The notes below the pieces were generated by a model that saw nothing but the letters and a program-made list of their open reading frames with translations, was not told the DNA's origin and did no database searches. Source: Halobaculum litoreum (GTDB lineage Archaea; Halobacteriota; Halobacteria; Halobacteriales; Haloferacaceae). From it: a stretch of 64,000 bases of DNA. How positions within the stretch are numbered: the first letter of the stretch is position 1; every line of letters begins with the position of its first letter. Shown in pieces: positions 36,548 through 45,362 of the stretch. The position numbers and the translations under genes were made by a program. The stretch spans positions 1,860,001 to 1,924,000 of the forward strand of contig NZ_CP126156.1 in NCBI RefSeq assembly GCF_030127125.1, written 5' to 3'.

Positions 36548-37177
36548 ATGATACTGGCGGACACGGACATCCTCGCCCGGCTCGCGGAGGGCGACCTCGT
36601 CATCGACCCGCTCGACGACGTGGACACGCAGGTCCAGCCGGCGAGCGTCGACCTCCGGCTCGGCTCGGAGTTCCTGGAGTTCCGACGCACGAACATCCCC
36701 TGCATCCACCCGAACGACGCCCGCGAGGTCGACGAGTACGTCGAGGAGACGCACGTCCCCGAGGGCGACGACTTCATCCTCCACCCCGGGGATTTCGTCC
36801 TCGGGACGACCAAAGAGACCGTCGCCATCCCCGACGACATCGTCGCCCACGTCGAGGGGCGCTCGTCGCTGGGGCGGCTCGCGGTCGTCGTCCACGCGAC
36901 CGCCGGGCTGTGCGACCCCGGCTACGAGGGGCAGATCACGCTCGAACTCTCCAACCTCGGCAACGCGCCCGTCGCGCTGTCGCCGGGGATGCGCGTCTCA
37001 CAGCTCACGTTCACGGAGCTGAAGTCGCCCGCCGACCGCCCGTACGGCGCCGAGCGCGGCTCGAAGTACCAGGGGCAGACCGGCCCGCAGGCGTCGCGCA
37101 TCGGCGACGACCCCGAGTTCGCGCCCGGGAGCGACGGGGCCGCGACCACGGACGCGGACGACGGGGCCGGCTCGTGA
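36548..37177 (+). CDS. dcd: dCTP deaminase
   Basis: 209 residues. The family block [19 protein letters not shown] then [16 protein letters not shown] contains the conserved Ser/Arg and catalytic Glu of dCTP deaminase. The N-terminal [17 protein letters not shown] and [15 protein letters not shown] are also typical. It makes dUTP for dTMP synthesis, or dUMP if bifunctional. The C-terminal 30 residues are an acidic disordered tail. The GTG of the next gene overlaps its stop. Confidence 0.93.
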   Translation: MILADTDILARLAEGDLVIDPLDDVDTQVQPASVDLRLGSEFLEFRRTNIPCIHPNDAREVDEYVEETHVPEGDDFILHPGDFVLGTTKETVAIPDDIVAHVEGRSSLGRLAVVVHATAGLCDPGYEGQITLELSNLGNAPVALSPGMRVSQLTFTELKSPADRPYGAERGSKYQGQTGPQASRIGDDPEFAPGSDGAATTDADDGAGS

Positions 37178-37416
37178 AGTTCGTCGAGGAGGTCGTCGTC
37201 GACGAGTTCCTCCCGACGGTGCGGGCGATGCTCGCCGAGGAACTGCGCGGCCGCGACCTCACCCAGCGCGAGGTGGCCGACGCGCTCGGCATCAGCCAGT
37301 CGGCGGTGTCGAAGTACGCCCACGGCGAGGTGGCGACGAACGACCGCGTCGCCGCCGACGAGCGCGTCCGCGAGACGGTCGCGCGCGTCGCCGAGGGCTC
37401 GCCGCCGGCGACATGA
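37174..37416 (+). CDS. HTH regulator module of the ThiN-type thiamine-phosphate synthase protein
   Basis: 80 residues, GTG start overlapping the dcd stop (GTGA). An XRE-like HTH covers residues 20-60: [23 protein letters not shown]. In other haloarchaea I recall this module fused to the ThiN domain that here starts at 37413 through an ATGA overlap. Either one base is missing near 37410 (fused protein) or the two parts are separate coupled genes. It is presumed to be a thiamine-related transcription factor. Confidence 0.75.
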   Translation: MKFVEEVVVDEFLPTVRAMLAEELRGRDLTQREVADALGISQSAVSKYAHGEVATNDRVAADERVRETVARVAEGSPPAT

Positions 37417-38104
37417 GCCGCGTCGCCGCGCTCGTCGAGGTGGAGGTGTTGATCCGCCGGCTGGAGGCGGGCGACCTGCTCGCGGAGCTCCACGAGGCGG
37501 CGATGCCCGAGCTCCGGGGCGCGGAGTACGACTTCGCCGTCCACGACCCCGACAGCGGCCTGCGCGAGCGCGAGCGCACGCTCGCGTCGCTCCGGCGGGG
37601 GCTGCGCACCCTGACCGCCGCGTCCGGGTTCGCGCGGCTCATCCCCCACGTCGGCTCGAACCTCGTCGAGTGCGTCCCCGACGCCGTCGACATCGAGGAC
37701 GTCGCCGCGGTCCCCGGTCGGATCTTCGACGTGAAGGGCACCGCGCGCGTCCCGAGCGACCCCGAGTTCGGCGTGAGCGAGCACGTCGCCGGCGTCCTCC
37801 TGTCGGCGCGGGCGGCCGGCCTCGGCGTCCGGGGCGCGGTGAACGTCCGCTACGACCCGGATCTGGTGGCCGCGCTCGCCGACGCCGGCCACCCGACCGT
37901 CGAGTTCAGCCCCGCGAGTACGGCGAGACCGACCCCGGCGCGAGCGACGACCCCGTGGCGACGGCGCTGGCCGACGCCGGCGTCGACGCGGCCGCCGAGA
38001 CGGTCGTCGTCTACCAGACCGGCGGCGTCGGCGTCGAGCCCGTCGTGTACGTGCTCGGCCCGGACGCGCCGACGGTCGCCCGGGTCGTCCGCGACCGCCT
38101 GTGA
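37413..38104 (+). CDS. ThiN domain (thiamine-phosphate synthase family), one frameshift
   Basis: With one base restored near 37915 (SPAEYGETDPGAS) this gives about 230 residues. The domain begins [22 protein letters not shown] and continues LIPHVGSNLVECVPDA, VPGRIFDVKGTAR and AAGLGVRGAVNVRYDP, then ETVVVYQTGGVGVEPVVYVLG. ThiN makes thiamine phosphate or, when fused to an HTH, works as a ligand-sensing regulator. In this context the second role is more likely. Its ATG overlaps the stop of the HTH reading frame. Confidence 0.8.
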
Positions 38105-38147
38105 CCGTGTCGCCCCCTCGCCCCCGGCGGTGCCGGCGCTCGCGGCG

Positions 38148-38810
38148 ATGTCCGCGCCGGAGTTCTACACCCGCGTCGCCCGGCTGTACGACGCGCTCGC
38201 GCGCCGGGGGCCGGGCGTCGACACGCTCCGCCGGACGCTCGCGGACGCGCTCGCCCCCGCGCCCGGCGCGACGGTCGTCGAGTTCGGCTGCGGCACCGCC
38301 GCGAACCGCCCGTACCTCGAGGAGCGGGTCGGCCCCGACGGCTCGTACGTCGGCGTCGACTTCGCGCCGGGTGTACTCCGCGTCGCCCGCGAGCGCGGGC
38401 TCGCTCGCGGGGCGGCGGGACACCTCGTGCGCGGCGACGCGACGCGGCCGCCGTTGCGTGCCGACGCCGTCGACGCCTGCTGTGGCGCGTTCGTCGCGGG
38501 GATGCTCGCGGAGCCGGCGGCGGCCGTCCGCGAGTGGGCCGCCCTCGTCGGCTCCGGCGGCCGGATCGGACTGCTCGACCTCGCGCGGACGAGCCGCCGG
38601 GGCTGGCGGGCGCTGAACCCGGCGTTCCGGCTGTTCGTGCGCGCCGGGTCGCCCCCGGGGACCGCGGGGGCGCTCGACCGCTCGCCCGCGGCGGTGCAAG
38701 ACGAGCGGGTCGCCGCGGCCCACCGTGCGCTCCGGGCGGTGTGTACCGACGTCGACTACCGGACGGTCCTCGGCGGGTTCGGGCGGGTCAGCGCCGGGAC
38801 CGTCGAGTGA
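38148..38810 (+). CDS. class I SAM-dependent methyltransferase
   Basis: 220 residues from ATG 38148. Rossmann motifs are VVEFGCGTAANRPYL (SAM-binding GxGxx), YVGVDFAPGVLRVA (acidic residue for ribose), GDATRPPLRADAVDAC and the post-motif GGRIGLLDLARTS. Small-molecule or quinone/lipid methylation is plausible, but the substrate is unknown. The upstream 40 bases hold no other start. Confidence 0.87.
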   Translation: MSAPEFYTRVARLYDALARRGPGVDTLRRTLADALAPAPGATVVEFGCGTAANRPYLEERVGPDGSYVGVDFAPGVLRVARERGLARGAAGHLVRGDATRPPLRADAVDACCGAFVAGMLAEPAAAVREWAALVGSGGRIGLLDLARTSRRGWRALNPAFRLFVRAGSPPGTAGALDRSPAAVQDERVAAAHRALRAVCTDVDYRTVLGGFGRVSAGTVE

Positions 38811-38867
38811 CCGGCGCGCGGGGCCGCACCGCTCCCGTCGGGGACCGTGACGGGTCGCGTCGGCGCG

Positions 38868-39026
38868 CTATCCGCGGTTCGCGCGGGCCCTCCGCACGTC
38901 CGCGCCGTCGCGGACGAGGTCGTCGCAGTTGGGACACACGCGCGGCCCCGCCGTCGCGTCCGGCGCGAACACCCGGGCGTACCGCTCCGTCACCATCGAC
39001 TCGCAGTTCTGGCACTTCCGTCCCAT
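38868..39026 (-). CDS. DUF7563-type small zinc protein
   Basis: 52 residues: MGRKCQNCESMVTERYARVF then GPRVCPNCDDLVRDG. Two CxxC pairs make a zinc knuckle, and the middle FAPD segment and C-terminal charged helix match a widespread haloarchaeal 50-residue family (DUF7563, recalled). It is convergent with the methyltransferase. Function unknown. Confidence 0.78.
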   Translation of the reverse strand: MGRKCQNCESMVTERYARVFAPDATAGPRVCPNCDDLVRDGADVRRARANRG

Positions 39027-39164
39027 GGGCCGGCTTCGACACACCCCCACATAGTTTCTTTGCCGACTCGTTTCGATAAATGAATCATCTACCGATCGGA
39101 CGGATGTGCGGCGGCTTCCGCCGCCCCACGGCTTTACCCGCTCGCGACCGTCGGGATCGGTACG

Positions 39165-40189
39165 ATGAGCGACGCGACGAACATGCTCGTGGACGGGGAG
39201 TGGCGCACGGGCGTCCGACGCGACACGGGCGACTCCGGCGAGTTCGAGCGGACCGAGACCAGCTTCCGGAACTGGATCGACGGGTCGGTCCCGGAGCCGG
39301 GCGCGGAGCCGGTCGACAACCCCGAGTTCCCGGCCGAGCAGGACCGCTACCACGTGTACATCTGCCGCGCGTGTCCGTGGGCCCACCGCGTCGCGATGAC
39401 GCGCGCGCTGAAGGGGCTCGACGGCATCTCGCTGTCGCTGACGCGGCCCGAACGCTACGACGAGGGGTGGGAGTTCTCCGACAGCGAGCCGGACCCGCTG
39501 TACGGCGCCGACTACCTCCGCGAGATCTACACGAAGGCGGACGACGACTACACCGGGCGGGTGACGGTACCCGTCCTCTGGGACGAAGAGGCCGAGACCA
39601 TCGTCAACAACGAGAGCGAGGAGATCATGCGGATGCTCGACACCGCCTTCGAGGGCAACGGCGTCGACCTGTGGCCCGAGGGCTCCCGTCGGGAGGTGGA
39701 CGACCTGATCGACGACGTCTACCCGCGCATCAACAACGGCGTCTACCGCGCCGGCTTCGCGAGCACACAGGCGGCGTACGACGAGGCCGTCGACGAACTG
39801 TTCGACGCGCTCGACGAGTACGACGACCTACTCGCCGACCGGCGCTACCTCGCGGGCGACCGGCTCACCGAGGCCGACGTGGCGATGTTCGCGACGCTGG
39901 TCCGCTTCGACCACGTGTACCACACCCACTTCCGGTGCAACCGGCGGGGCATCCACGAGTACGACAACCTCTGGGCGTACACGAAGGACCTCTACCAGAC
40001 GCCCGGGATCGCCGACACCGTCAACGTGGACCACATCACGCGCCACTACTACAAGTCCCACGAGAGCCTCAACCCCAAGCGGCTCGTGCCGACCGGCCCC
40101 GACATCGACTTCGCCGAGGCGCACGACCGCGACGAGCTGCCGGGCGGCCCCCCCCCGAACAGCTCGCGCCCGACGCGACGGCGGACTGA
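39165..40189 (+). CDS. xi-class-like glutathione S-transferase / hydroquinone reductase, frameshift at the 3' end
   Basis: Restored length about 341 residues. The thioredoxin-like N-domain has YICRACPWAHRVAMTR (Cys67, catalytic Cys70 in CPW). DEEAETIVNNESEEIMRML binds the thiol cofactor, and the C-domain has RYLAGDRLTEADVAMFATLVRFD. This is the glutathionyl-hydroquinone reductase (ECM4/YqjG) family. Haloarchaea use gamma-glutamylcysteine, so that may be the partner. The run of nine C at 40148-40156 should be ten; as read, the frame instead continues to 40298 with an unrelated tail. Confidence 0.87.
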
Positions 40190-40334
40190 CCCGCCACCGA
40201 GTCGGCCCGCCACGTCCTCGCGGAACTCCCACTCCCGGTCGCGGGCGGTCCGCGTGTCCACGGTTCTCCGCGCCCGGGAACCGGCACAAGCCCGATAGTC
40301 TTGGGTAGCGTATGCACAACCAGAGGTGAACGCG

Positions 40335-40681
40335 ATGGAAACGGCGACGCGGATACTCGGTGCGCTCGCACAGGTCGGCCCCCACGGACCGATGGGGCCG
40401 CACGGGCCGGGCGGCGGGTGGCCCGGCGGCGGGTGGATGGGCGGCGGGCTGTTCCCGTGGCTCGGGCCGTTGGGGGCCTGATCACGACGCTGCTCGTCCT
40501 CGCGCTGCTCGGCGCGGTCGTCTACGGCGCCGTGGTCCTCGCCCGGGGCGACGGTGCCGTCGACGGCCCGGAGCGGCGCCGGGACGACGACGCGCTCGCG
40601 GTGCTCGACCGCCGGTACGCCCGCGGCGAGCTCGACGACGAGGAGTACGAGCGCCGCCGCCAGCGACTGACCGGGAACTGA
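40335..40681 (+). CDS. SHOCT-domain membrane protein, one frameshift
   Basis: With one C restored at 40477-40478 it encodes about 115 residues. It has a Gly/Pro/His-rich N-terminus (GPHGPMGPHGPGGGWPGGG), one membrane helix (LITTLLVLALLGAVVYGAVVL) and a C-terminal SHOCT helix (LAVLDRRYARGELDDEEYER). SHOCT proteins of this layout are common in haloarchaea, possibly in membrane oligomer scaffolding. Function is unproven. Confidence 0.75.
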
Positions 40682-40690
40682 CGCCGCGGA

Positions 40691-40697
40691 ACTATAC
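40691..40697 (+). promoter_or_regulatory. TATA-like box actatac
   Basis: Located 24-30 bases before the GTG at 40721, the leaderless spacing. It supports that GTG as the start of the oxidoreductase. Confidence 0.5.
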
Positions 40698-40720
40698 GCC
40701 TCGCCGCCCTCCGTTCCGGC

Positions 40721-41842
40721 GTGGCGAAGCGATCCGACCGCGGGGCGTCGACCCGCCTCCGGGCCGCCGCCGGCCGCACGCTGCGGCGCGTCGAGCCGCC
40801 GGCCCGCGTCGTCGACTGGGCCATCGCCGCGTGCGTCGCCCTCGAAGTCGCCTCGGGGCTGTACTCGTTCACGCAGGGGCGCCCGAGCGGCGCGTGGGTG
40901 TTCTGGCTCCACTCGACGGTCGGGCTGACGCTGGCGGCGCTCGTCGGCTTCAAACTGTACCGCGTCCGCCGCCGTGTGACCGCGCGGGCGGCGTGGGACC
41001 GGTTCACCCCGGTCTCCGTCCTGCAGGCGGTCGTCACGCTCGCGGCGCTGGCGACGGGCGTGTTCTGGGTGCTCGGCGGCAACGTCCCGATCCTCGCGTG
41101 GACCACGCTGAACCTCCACGTCGGTCTCGGCCTCCTGCTCGTCCCGTTGGTCCTGTGGCACCTCCGCGGGCGCTACCACTCGCCGCGGGCGCTAGACCCC
41201 GACCGCCGGACGGCGCTGAAGGTCGGCGCGCTGCTGCTCGCGGGGACGGTCGCGTGGCGCGCGACCGAGACGGCCGACCGCGCGCTCGGCGGCGCGACCC
41301 GGCGGTTCACCGGATCGAAGCCGACGGGCGACCTGTACGACACCGCGACGGAGGGCGGGGGGTTCCCCGTCACCTCGTGGGTCGCCGACGACCCCGACCC
41401 GGTCGACCGCGACGCGTGGACGCTCTCGGTGCGGGGGCTCGTCGACGAGGAACTGGCCCTCGGCTACGACGAGGTCGGCGCCGACCGGACGCTGGAGGCG
41501 ACGCTCGACTGCACCTCCGGGTGGTACACGGTGCAGGAGTGGGGCGGCGTCCGGGTGGGCGACCTGCTGGACGCCGCCGGCGCGAGCGACGACGCGCGCT
41601 ACGTCCGGTTCACGTCGGTGACGGGGTACCGCTGGTCGCTCCCGGTCGAGGAGGCGCGCGACGCCCTGCTGGCGACGCACGTCCGCGGGTCGCGCCTCTC
41701 ACACGGCCACGGCGCGCCGGCCCGGCTGGTCGCGCCCGGTCGCCGCGGCTTCCAGTGGGTGAAGTGGGTCGAGTCGGTGGAGGTGCGCGAGCGCGGCGAC
41801 CCGATGCAGTGGCTCGTGACGCTGGTGTCGGGGTTCGACTGA
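40721..41842 (+). CDS. cytochrome-b561-like fused molybdopterin oxidoreductase
   Basis: 373 residues, GTG start. Helices at about 32-50, 57-80, 100-120 and 125-148 with His64, His133 and His147 resemble a heme-b561-like anchor. A further hydrophobic segment (about 165-180) leads into an oxidoreductase domain with LEATLDCTSGWYTVQEW (Cys264, Mo ligand) and SHGHGAPARLVAPGRRGFQWV. The fold is that of the sulfite oxidase family (MsrP-like). Electrons probably pass to or from quinone through the membrane heme. Substrate unknown. Confidence 0.85.
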   Translation: MAKRSDRGASTRLRAAAGRTLRRVEPPARVVDWAIAACVALEVASGLYSFTQGRPSGAWVFWLHSTVGLTLAALVGFKLYRVRRRVTARAAWDRFTPVSVLQAVVTLAALATGVFWVLGGNVPILAWTTLNLHVGLGLLLVPLVLWHLRGRYHSPRALDPDRRTALKVGALLLAGTVAWRATETADRALGGATRRFTGSKPTGDLYDTATEGGGFPVTSWVADDPDPVDRDAWTLSVRGLVDEELALGYDEVGADRTLEATLDCTSGWYTVQEWGGVRVGDLLDAAGASDDARYVRFTSVTGYRWSLPVEEARDALLATHVRGSRLSHGHGAPARLVAPGRRGFQWVKWVESVEVRERGDPMQWLVTLVSGFD

Positions 41843-42367
41843 TCAGGCGTCGCCGGTGCCGTCGGTGTGGTCGTCGGCGACGGCCGCGACGTCGGCGTCG
41901 GGCGAACTGACGACGTGCGTGTGCCCCTCGCTCGCGAGCGCGTCCCCGATGCCCGCGGGGAAGAAGGGCGCGTCGGCGTCGCGCAGGTCCGCGAGCGTCC
42001 GCCAGTACGCCTCGTACTCGATCCGGTCGCCCTCGTCGCCGTCGACGCCGTGGAAGCGGTCGCGGTCGTACAGCGACACGTCCGCGAACGTCGCCTCGCG
42101 GACGACGGCGAACTCGTGGTGCGACTCGCCGCCGAACGCGAACAGGTTTTCGACGGTGCAGACTACGGAGCCGGGGTCGACGGCGACGCCGAGTTCCTCG
42201 TCGAACTCGCGTTCGAGCGCCGCGTCACTCGGTTCTCCGTGTTCGATGCCGCCGCCGACGAACCGGTGGAAGTGGGTGTCGTCGGTGCCGGCGAGCCGCT
42301 GGACGAGGTACTCGTCGGTGTCGGGACGGCGCACCGCGCCGAGGACGACGCCGCGGATGTCGGGCAT
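41843..42367 (-). CDS. Nudix hydrolase
   Basis: 174 residues. The Nudix box GGIEHGEPSDAALEREFDEELGV follows G-x5-E-x7-REFxEELG. The flanking RGVVLGAVRRPDTDEYLVQR and VVCTVENLFAFGGESHHEF are normal for NTP/NDP-sugar hydrolysing members. Substrate unknown. The stop is back to back with that of the oxidoreductase (TGATCA shared at 41840-41845). Confidence 0.9.
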   Translation of the reverse strand: MPDIRGVVLGAVRRPDTDEYLVQRLAGTDDTHFHRFVGGGIEHGEPSDAALEREFDEELGVAVDPGSVVCTVENLFAFGGESHHEFAVVREATFADVSLYDRDRFHGVDGDEGDRIEYEAYWRTLADLRDADAPFFPAGIGDALASEGHTHVVSSPDADVAAVADDHTDGTGDA

Positions 42368-42474
42368 GGATCCGTGTCGCGTTCGCAGCGAGGGGTAGCA
42401 GTTGCGGTTCCTCGGCGAACGCCGACGGCGTCGACCACGACCCGCCGAGGGGCGGGAACGCTCCTCGTCGTGCC

Positions 42475-43305
42475 TCAGTCCAAGTCGCCGTTCCGGATCG
42501 CCCGCTCCGCCTCTTCCAGCGCGGCCTCGCGGTCGAAGGAGTCGACGACGTCGCGCAGTTCCGCCTCGCTCGCGTCGGCCAGCTCCTCGGCGTGGCGGGT
42601 GACGTTCGGCACCGCCCGGAGGATGTTGTCGACGATGGGCACCGCCGCGACCTGCGCCGACCGGCTCATCGGGTTCAGGTCGATCACGATCTCGGTTTTC
42701 CCCATCGCGCCCAACGCCTCCGCGCGGTCGCCGTCCTCCAGCGGGACGACGACCACGTCCGCGTCGCCGATGCCGTCGGCGTCGACCTTCGCGCGCTCGT
42801 GGCTGAGGCCGGGAATCCGCCCGTCGGCTTTCAGCCCCTTCACCTCGCCGGCGCCGTGCTCGCGGAGGTGGTCGGCGATCGCCCGCATGCGCTCGTCCGT
42901 GCGGTTGAACAGGTTCACCTCGATGTCCGCGCCCGTCGCCGCCGCCAGTTCGACGATCTCGCCGGGCACCAGCGCCGCGACGTTGCCGTTCACCGAGAGC
43001 ACGGGGTGGTCGGCCAACAGGAGGTGGGCGGCGGCAGCGCGCGCGGCGGCGTCGGCGCTCGGGAGCGTCGCCTCGCCGAGCAGGTAGTCGAACGCCTCGC
43101 CGCGCCCCTCGGCGATGAGGCCCTGCTTCGAGGTGATGCCGATGTCCACGCCGTGTTCGATCCGGTGGCGGGTGAGCAGCGACTGGTAGCGCGGATGGTC
43201 CTCCGGGATCTCGGACTCGTGGTCCACTTCGCTCGGCGCGTCCGTGGCGGTCGACGCGTCGCCGGCGGGGTCGCCCGCGTCGGCGGCGTCGGCGTCGTCG
43301 GTCAT
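42475..43305 (-). CDS. 4-phosphopantoate--beta-alanine ligase (phosphopantothenate synthetase)
   Basis: 276 residues. The family core IPEDHPRYQSLLTRHRIEHG, VDIGITSKQGLIAEGRGEAFDYLLGE, LSVNGNVAALVPGEIVELAA and IVIDLNPMSRSAQVAA is clear. It catalyses the archaeal route to 4'-phosphopantothenate, the step after pantoate kinase. The N-terminal 33 residues are a haloarchaeal acidic extension. The pantoate kinase gene ends 60 bases upstream. Confidence 0.93.
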   Translation of the reverse strand: MTDDADAADAGDPAGDASTATDAPSEVDHESEIPEDHPRYQSLLTRHRIEHGVDIGITSKQGLIAEGRGEAFDYLLGEATLPSADAAARAAAAHLLLADHPVLSVNGNVAALVPGEIVELAAATGADIEVNLFNRTDERMRAIADHLREHGAGEVKGLKADGRIPGLSHERAKVDADGIGDADVVVVPLEDGDRAEALGAMGKTEIVIDLNPMSRSAQVAAVPIVDNILRAVPNVTRHAEELADASEAELRDVVDSFDREAALEEAERAIRNGDLD

Positions 43306-43365
43306 ACCCCGTCATCGTCGTCGCTGTGCGAAAAGCGCATCCACTCGCGACCGACGCCTCGGGGG

Positions 43366-44252
43366 CTACTCGTCGACTCGCAGCGTCGCCCCAGTCGGGT
43401 GGACCGCGCAGGCGTCGGCGTCGTAGCCGGCGTCCGACAGCCCCGTCCCGAGCGCGTACACCGTCCGCCCGAGCATCGCCATCGACGCCTGTTCGCCCTC
43501 GGCCTCGACCGCCGCGACCGCCTCGGCGACCTCCGGCACGAGCAGGCCGGCCTCGCCCGCGAACTCCCGTCCCGCGGCGAGCAGTTCGCGCTCGTCGGGC
43601 GCACGCATCAGGCGCGTGAGCGCCGCCTCGCCGGCCTCCCGCACCGGGTCGAGCTCGCCGCCGAGCACCCGCTCGGTGGACAGCTCGCCGAAGGAGACGT
43701 ACTCGACGCGCGGCCTCGCCGGCACGCCGTCCATCCGGCCGTACCCCGGCGCGCCGGGCTCCAAGCGGACCGGGAGGCCGCCGCGGAACTGCCCGACCAC
43801 GTCGCCGAGGCCGGTGCCCGCGGCGGCTTCCGCCGCGTGGGCGACGCGCACGAGGTCGTTCTCCGAGCGGCCCAACTCGAACACGTCGTTCGCCGCCAGC
43901 GCCGTCGCCAGCGCCGCCGCCCCGGAGACGCCGAAGCCGGCGCCGACGGGCACGTCGCTCGACACCTCGACGTCGGCGACGACGCCCAGCGCCGCGAGCA
44001 CGCGTCGAACCGGCTCCATCTCCGCCGGCACGCCGTCGAGCCCAGCGCCGCGAGGCCGCCGTCGACCGTCCGATTCGACCCGCTCCCGTCGCCCCGGGTC
44101 GGCGGCGCGTCCGCGGGGCGGACCGTCACCTCGACGCCGTCAGCCAGCGCCAGCCCCGCCCCGCGCGAGCCGGCGCGGACGGGGTCGTCGTCGGGGTACG
44201 GCGCGAAGAAGGCGGTGACGTGCCCCGGCGCGAACGCGGTCGCCTCGTCCAT
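43366..44252 (-). CDS. pantoate kinase (GHMP family), one frameshift
   Basis: About 295 residues after restoring one base at 44041-44043 (LAALGLDGVPAEMEPV). It has AFAPGHVTAFFAPYP at the start, the GHMP ATP loop DVPVGAGFGVSGAAALATAL, GLGDVVGQFRGGLPVRLEPG, and ends GATLRVDE. It phosphorylates pantoate in the archaeal CoA pathway. Adjacent to its successor enzyme on the same strand, so probably one operon. As read, two frames overlap. Confidence 0.87.
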
Positions 44253-44347
44253 ACTCGCGACACCGGCGGGGCGAGAGTAGGGGTTTCGATCCCGGACGGG
44301 CGGCCGCCGACCCGCGGGCTTTTGCCCTCGGCGTCGACCCACCGGGC

Positions 44348-44899
44348 ATGGACCACGTCGTCGTCGACGACCTCGACAACTCGCTGCAGCCCGCCGCGGT
44401 GATGCGTCACCTGACGGAGCCGCTCGGCTGTACGGATCTGGCGATCAACTACTACGAACTCGCGCCCGGCGACTCGTTCGCCTTCGCCTACCACAACCAC
44501 GAGGTCCAAGCGGAGGTGTTCGTCGTCCTCTCGGGGACGGCGACGTGGGTCGTCGGCCCGGAACCGGACGAGGCGCCGTTCGAGGAGGCCGGCGCACCCG
44601 ACCGGCGCCGCGAGGTCGCGGTCGGGCCGATGGAGGCGATCCGGATCCCGCCGGGGCAGTTCCAGCGCGGGTGGAACCGCGGCGACGAGCGGGTGACGGC
44701 GCTGGCGCTGGGCGCGCCGTTGGCGTACGGCGAACAGCTGAAGCGCGACGACTGTCCGTCGTGTGGCGAGGAGGTCGCGGTGTCCATCGAGCGGGCGGGC
44801 GACGACGAGTCGGAGCTGATCACCGAGTGTGTCGACTGCGGCGCCGAGGTGGCGCGGTGGCGACGCGGCGACGACGGCGAGAACGAGCGGGTCCGCTGA
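44348..44899 (+). CDS. cupin-domain protein with a C-terminal zinc ribbon
   Basis: 183 residues. Cupin motif 1 is AYHNHEVQAEVFVVLSGTA (His/His/Glu) and motif 2 IPPGQFQRGWNRGDERV. Residues about 140-170 form a separate zinc ribbon (CPSCGEEVAVS, ECVDCGAEVARW). The fusion is compact with no linker. Cupins of this kind bind metal and small carbohydrates or act as enzymes, and the ribbon may bind nucleic acid or a partner. No signal peptide. Confidence 0.82.
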   Translation: MDHVVVDDLDNSLQPAAVMRHLTEPLGCTDLAINYYELAPGDSFAFAYHNHEVQAEVFVVLSGTATWVVGPEPDEAPFEEAGAPDRRREVAVGPMEAIRIPPGQFQRGWNRGDERVTALALGAPLAYGEQLKRDDCPSCGEEVAVSIERAGDDESELITECVDCGAEVARWRRGDDGENERVR

Positions 44900-44902
44900 C
44901 GG

Positions 44903-45247
44903 CTACACGGAGCGGGCGGCCTCGTAGCTCGCGCGGAGATAGCGGTCGAGGTCGCAGTCGGTGGCGACCGCCGCGGGGAGCACCGCCCACCGGTCGACGG
45001 TGCGCGCCCCCGCCGCGAACGGTTCGACCGCGACCTCCGCGGCGAGGCGCTCGCGGTCGGCGTCCGGGAGCCGCGTGAGGGCGACGCCCTGCGTCGACAC
45101 CACCGCGAACAGCGTCCCGTCGGCGGTGTAGGAGGGACAGCCGAACATCGTCGTGTGGGCGACGCCCGGCCAGTTCTCGGTCACACGGTCGCACAGCGCC
45201 CGGAGGTTCCCGACGGCCTCCTCGTCGTAGTACCCGCTCGGCGTCAT
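44903..45247 (-). CDS. TfoX N-terminal domain-like protein
   Basis: 114 residues from ATG 45247. The pattern HTTMFGCPSYTADGTLFAVVSTQGVALTRL and the late RWAVLPAAVATDCDLDRYLRASYEAA agrees with the TfoX_N/MmcQ-like fold. No second domain. The role is unknown in archaea. It converges with the cupin gene (stops three bases apart). Confidence 0.7.
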   Translation of the reverse strand: MTPSGYYDEEAVGNLRALCDRVTENWPGVAHTTMFGCPSYTADGTLFAVVSTQGVALTRLPDADRERLAAEVAVEPFAAGARTVDRWAVLPAAVATDCDLDRYLRASYEAARSV

Positions 45248-45362
45248 GGCGTGTGCTACGCGGGAGCCGAATCTATGTGTATCGGTACCGAAGACCACGG
45301 GCAGTCGCGCGTCGGCGCGCTCGCACTCGGCGAAAAACGGAGAATCCGGAGCGTCGCGTCGG

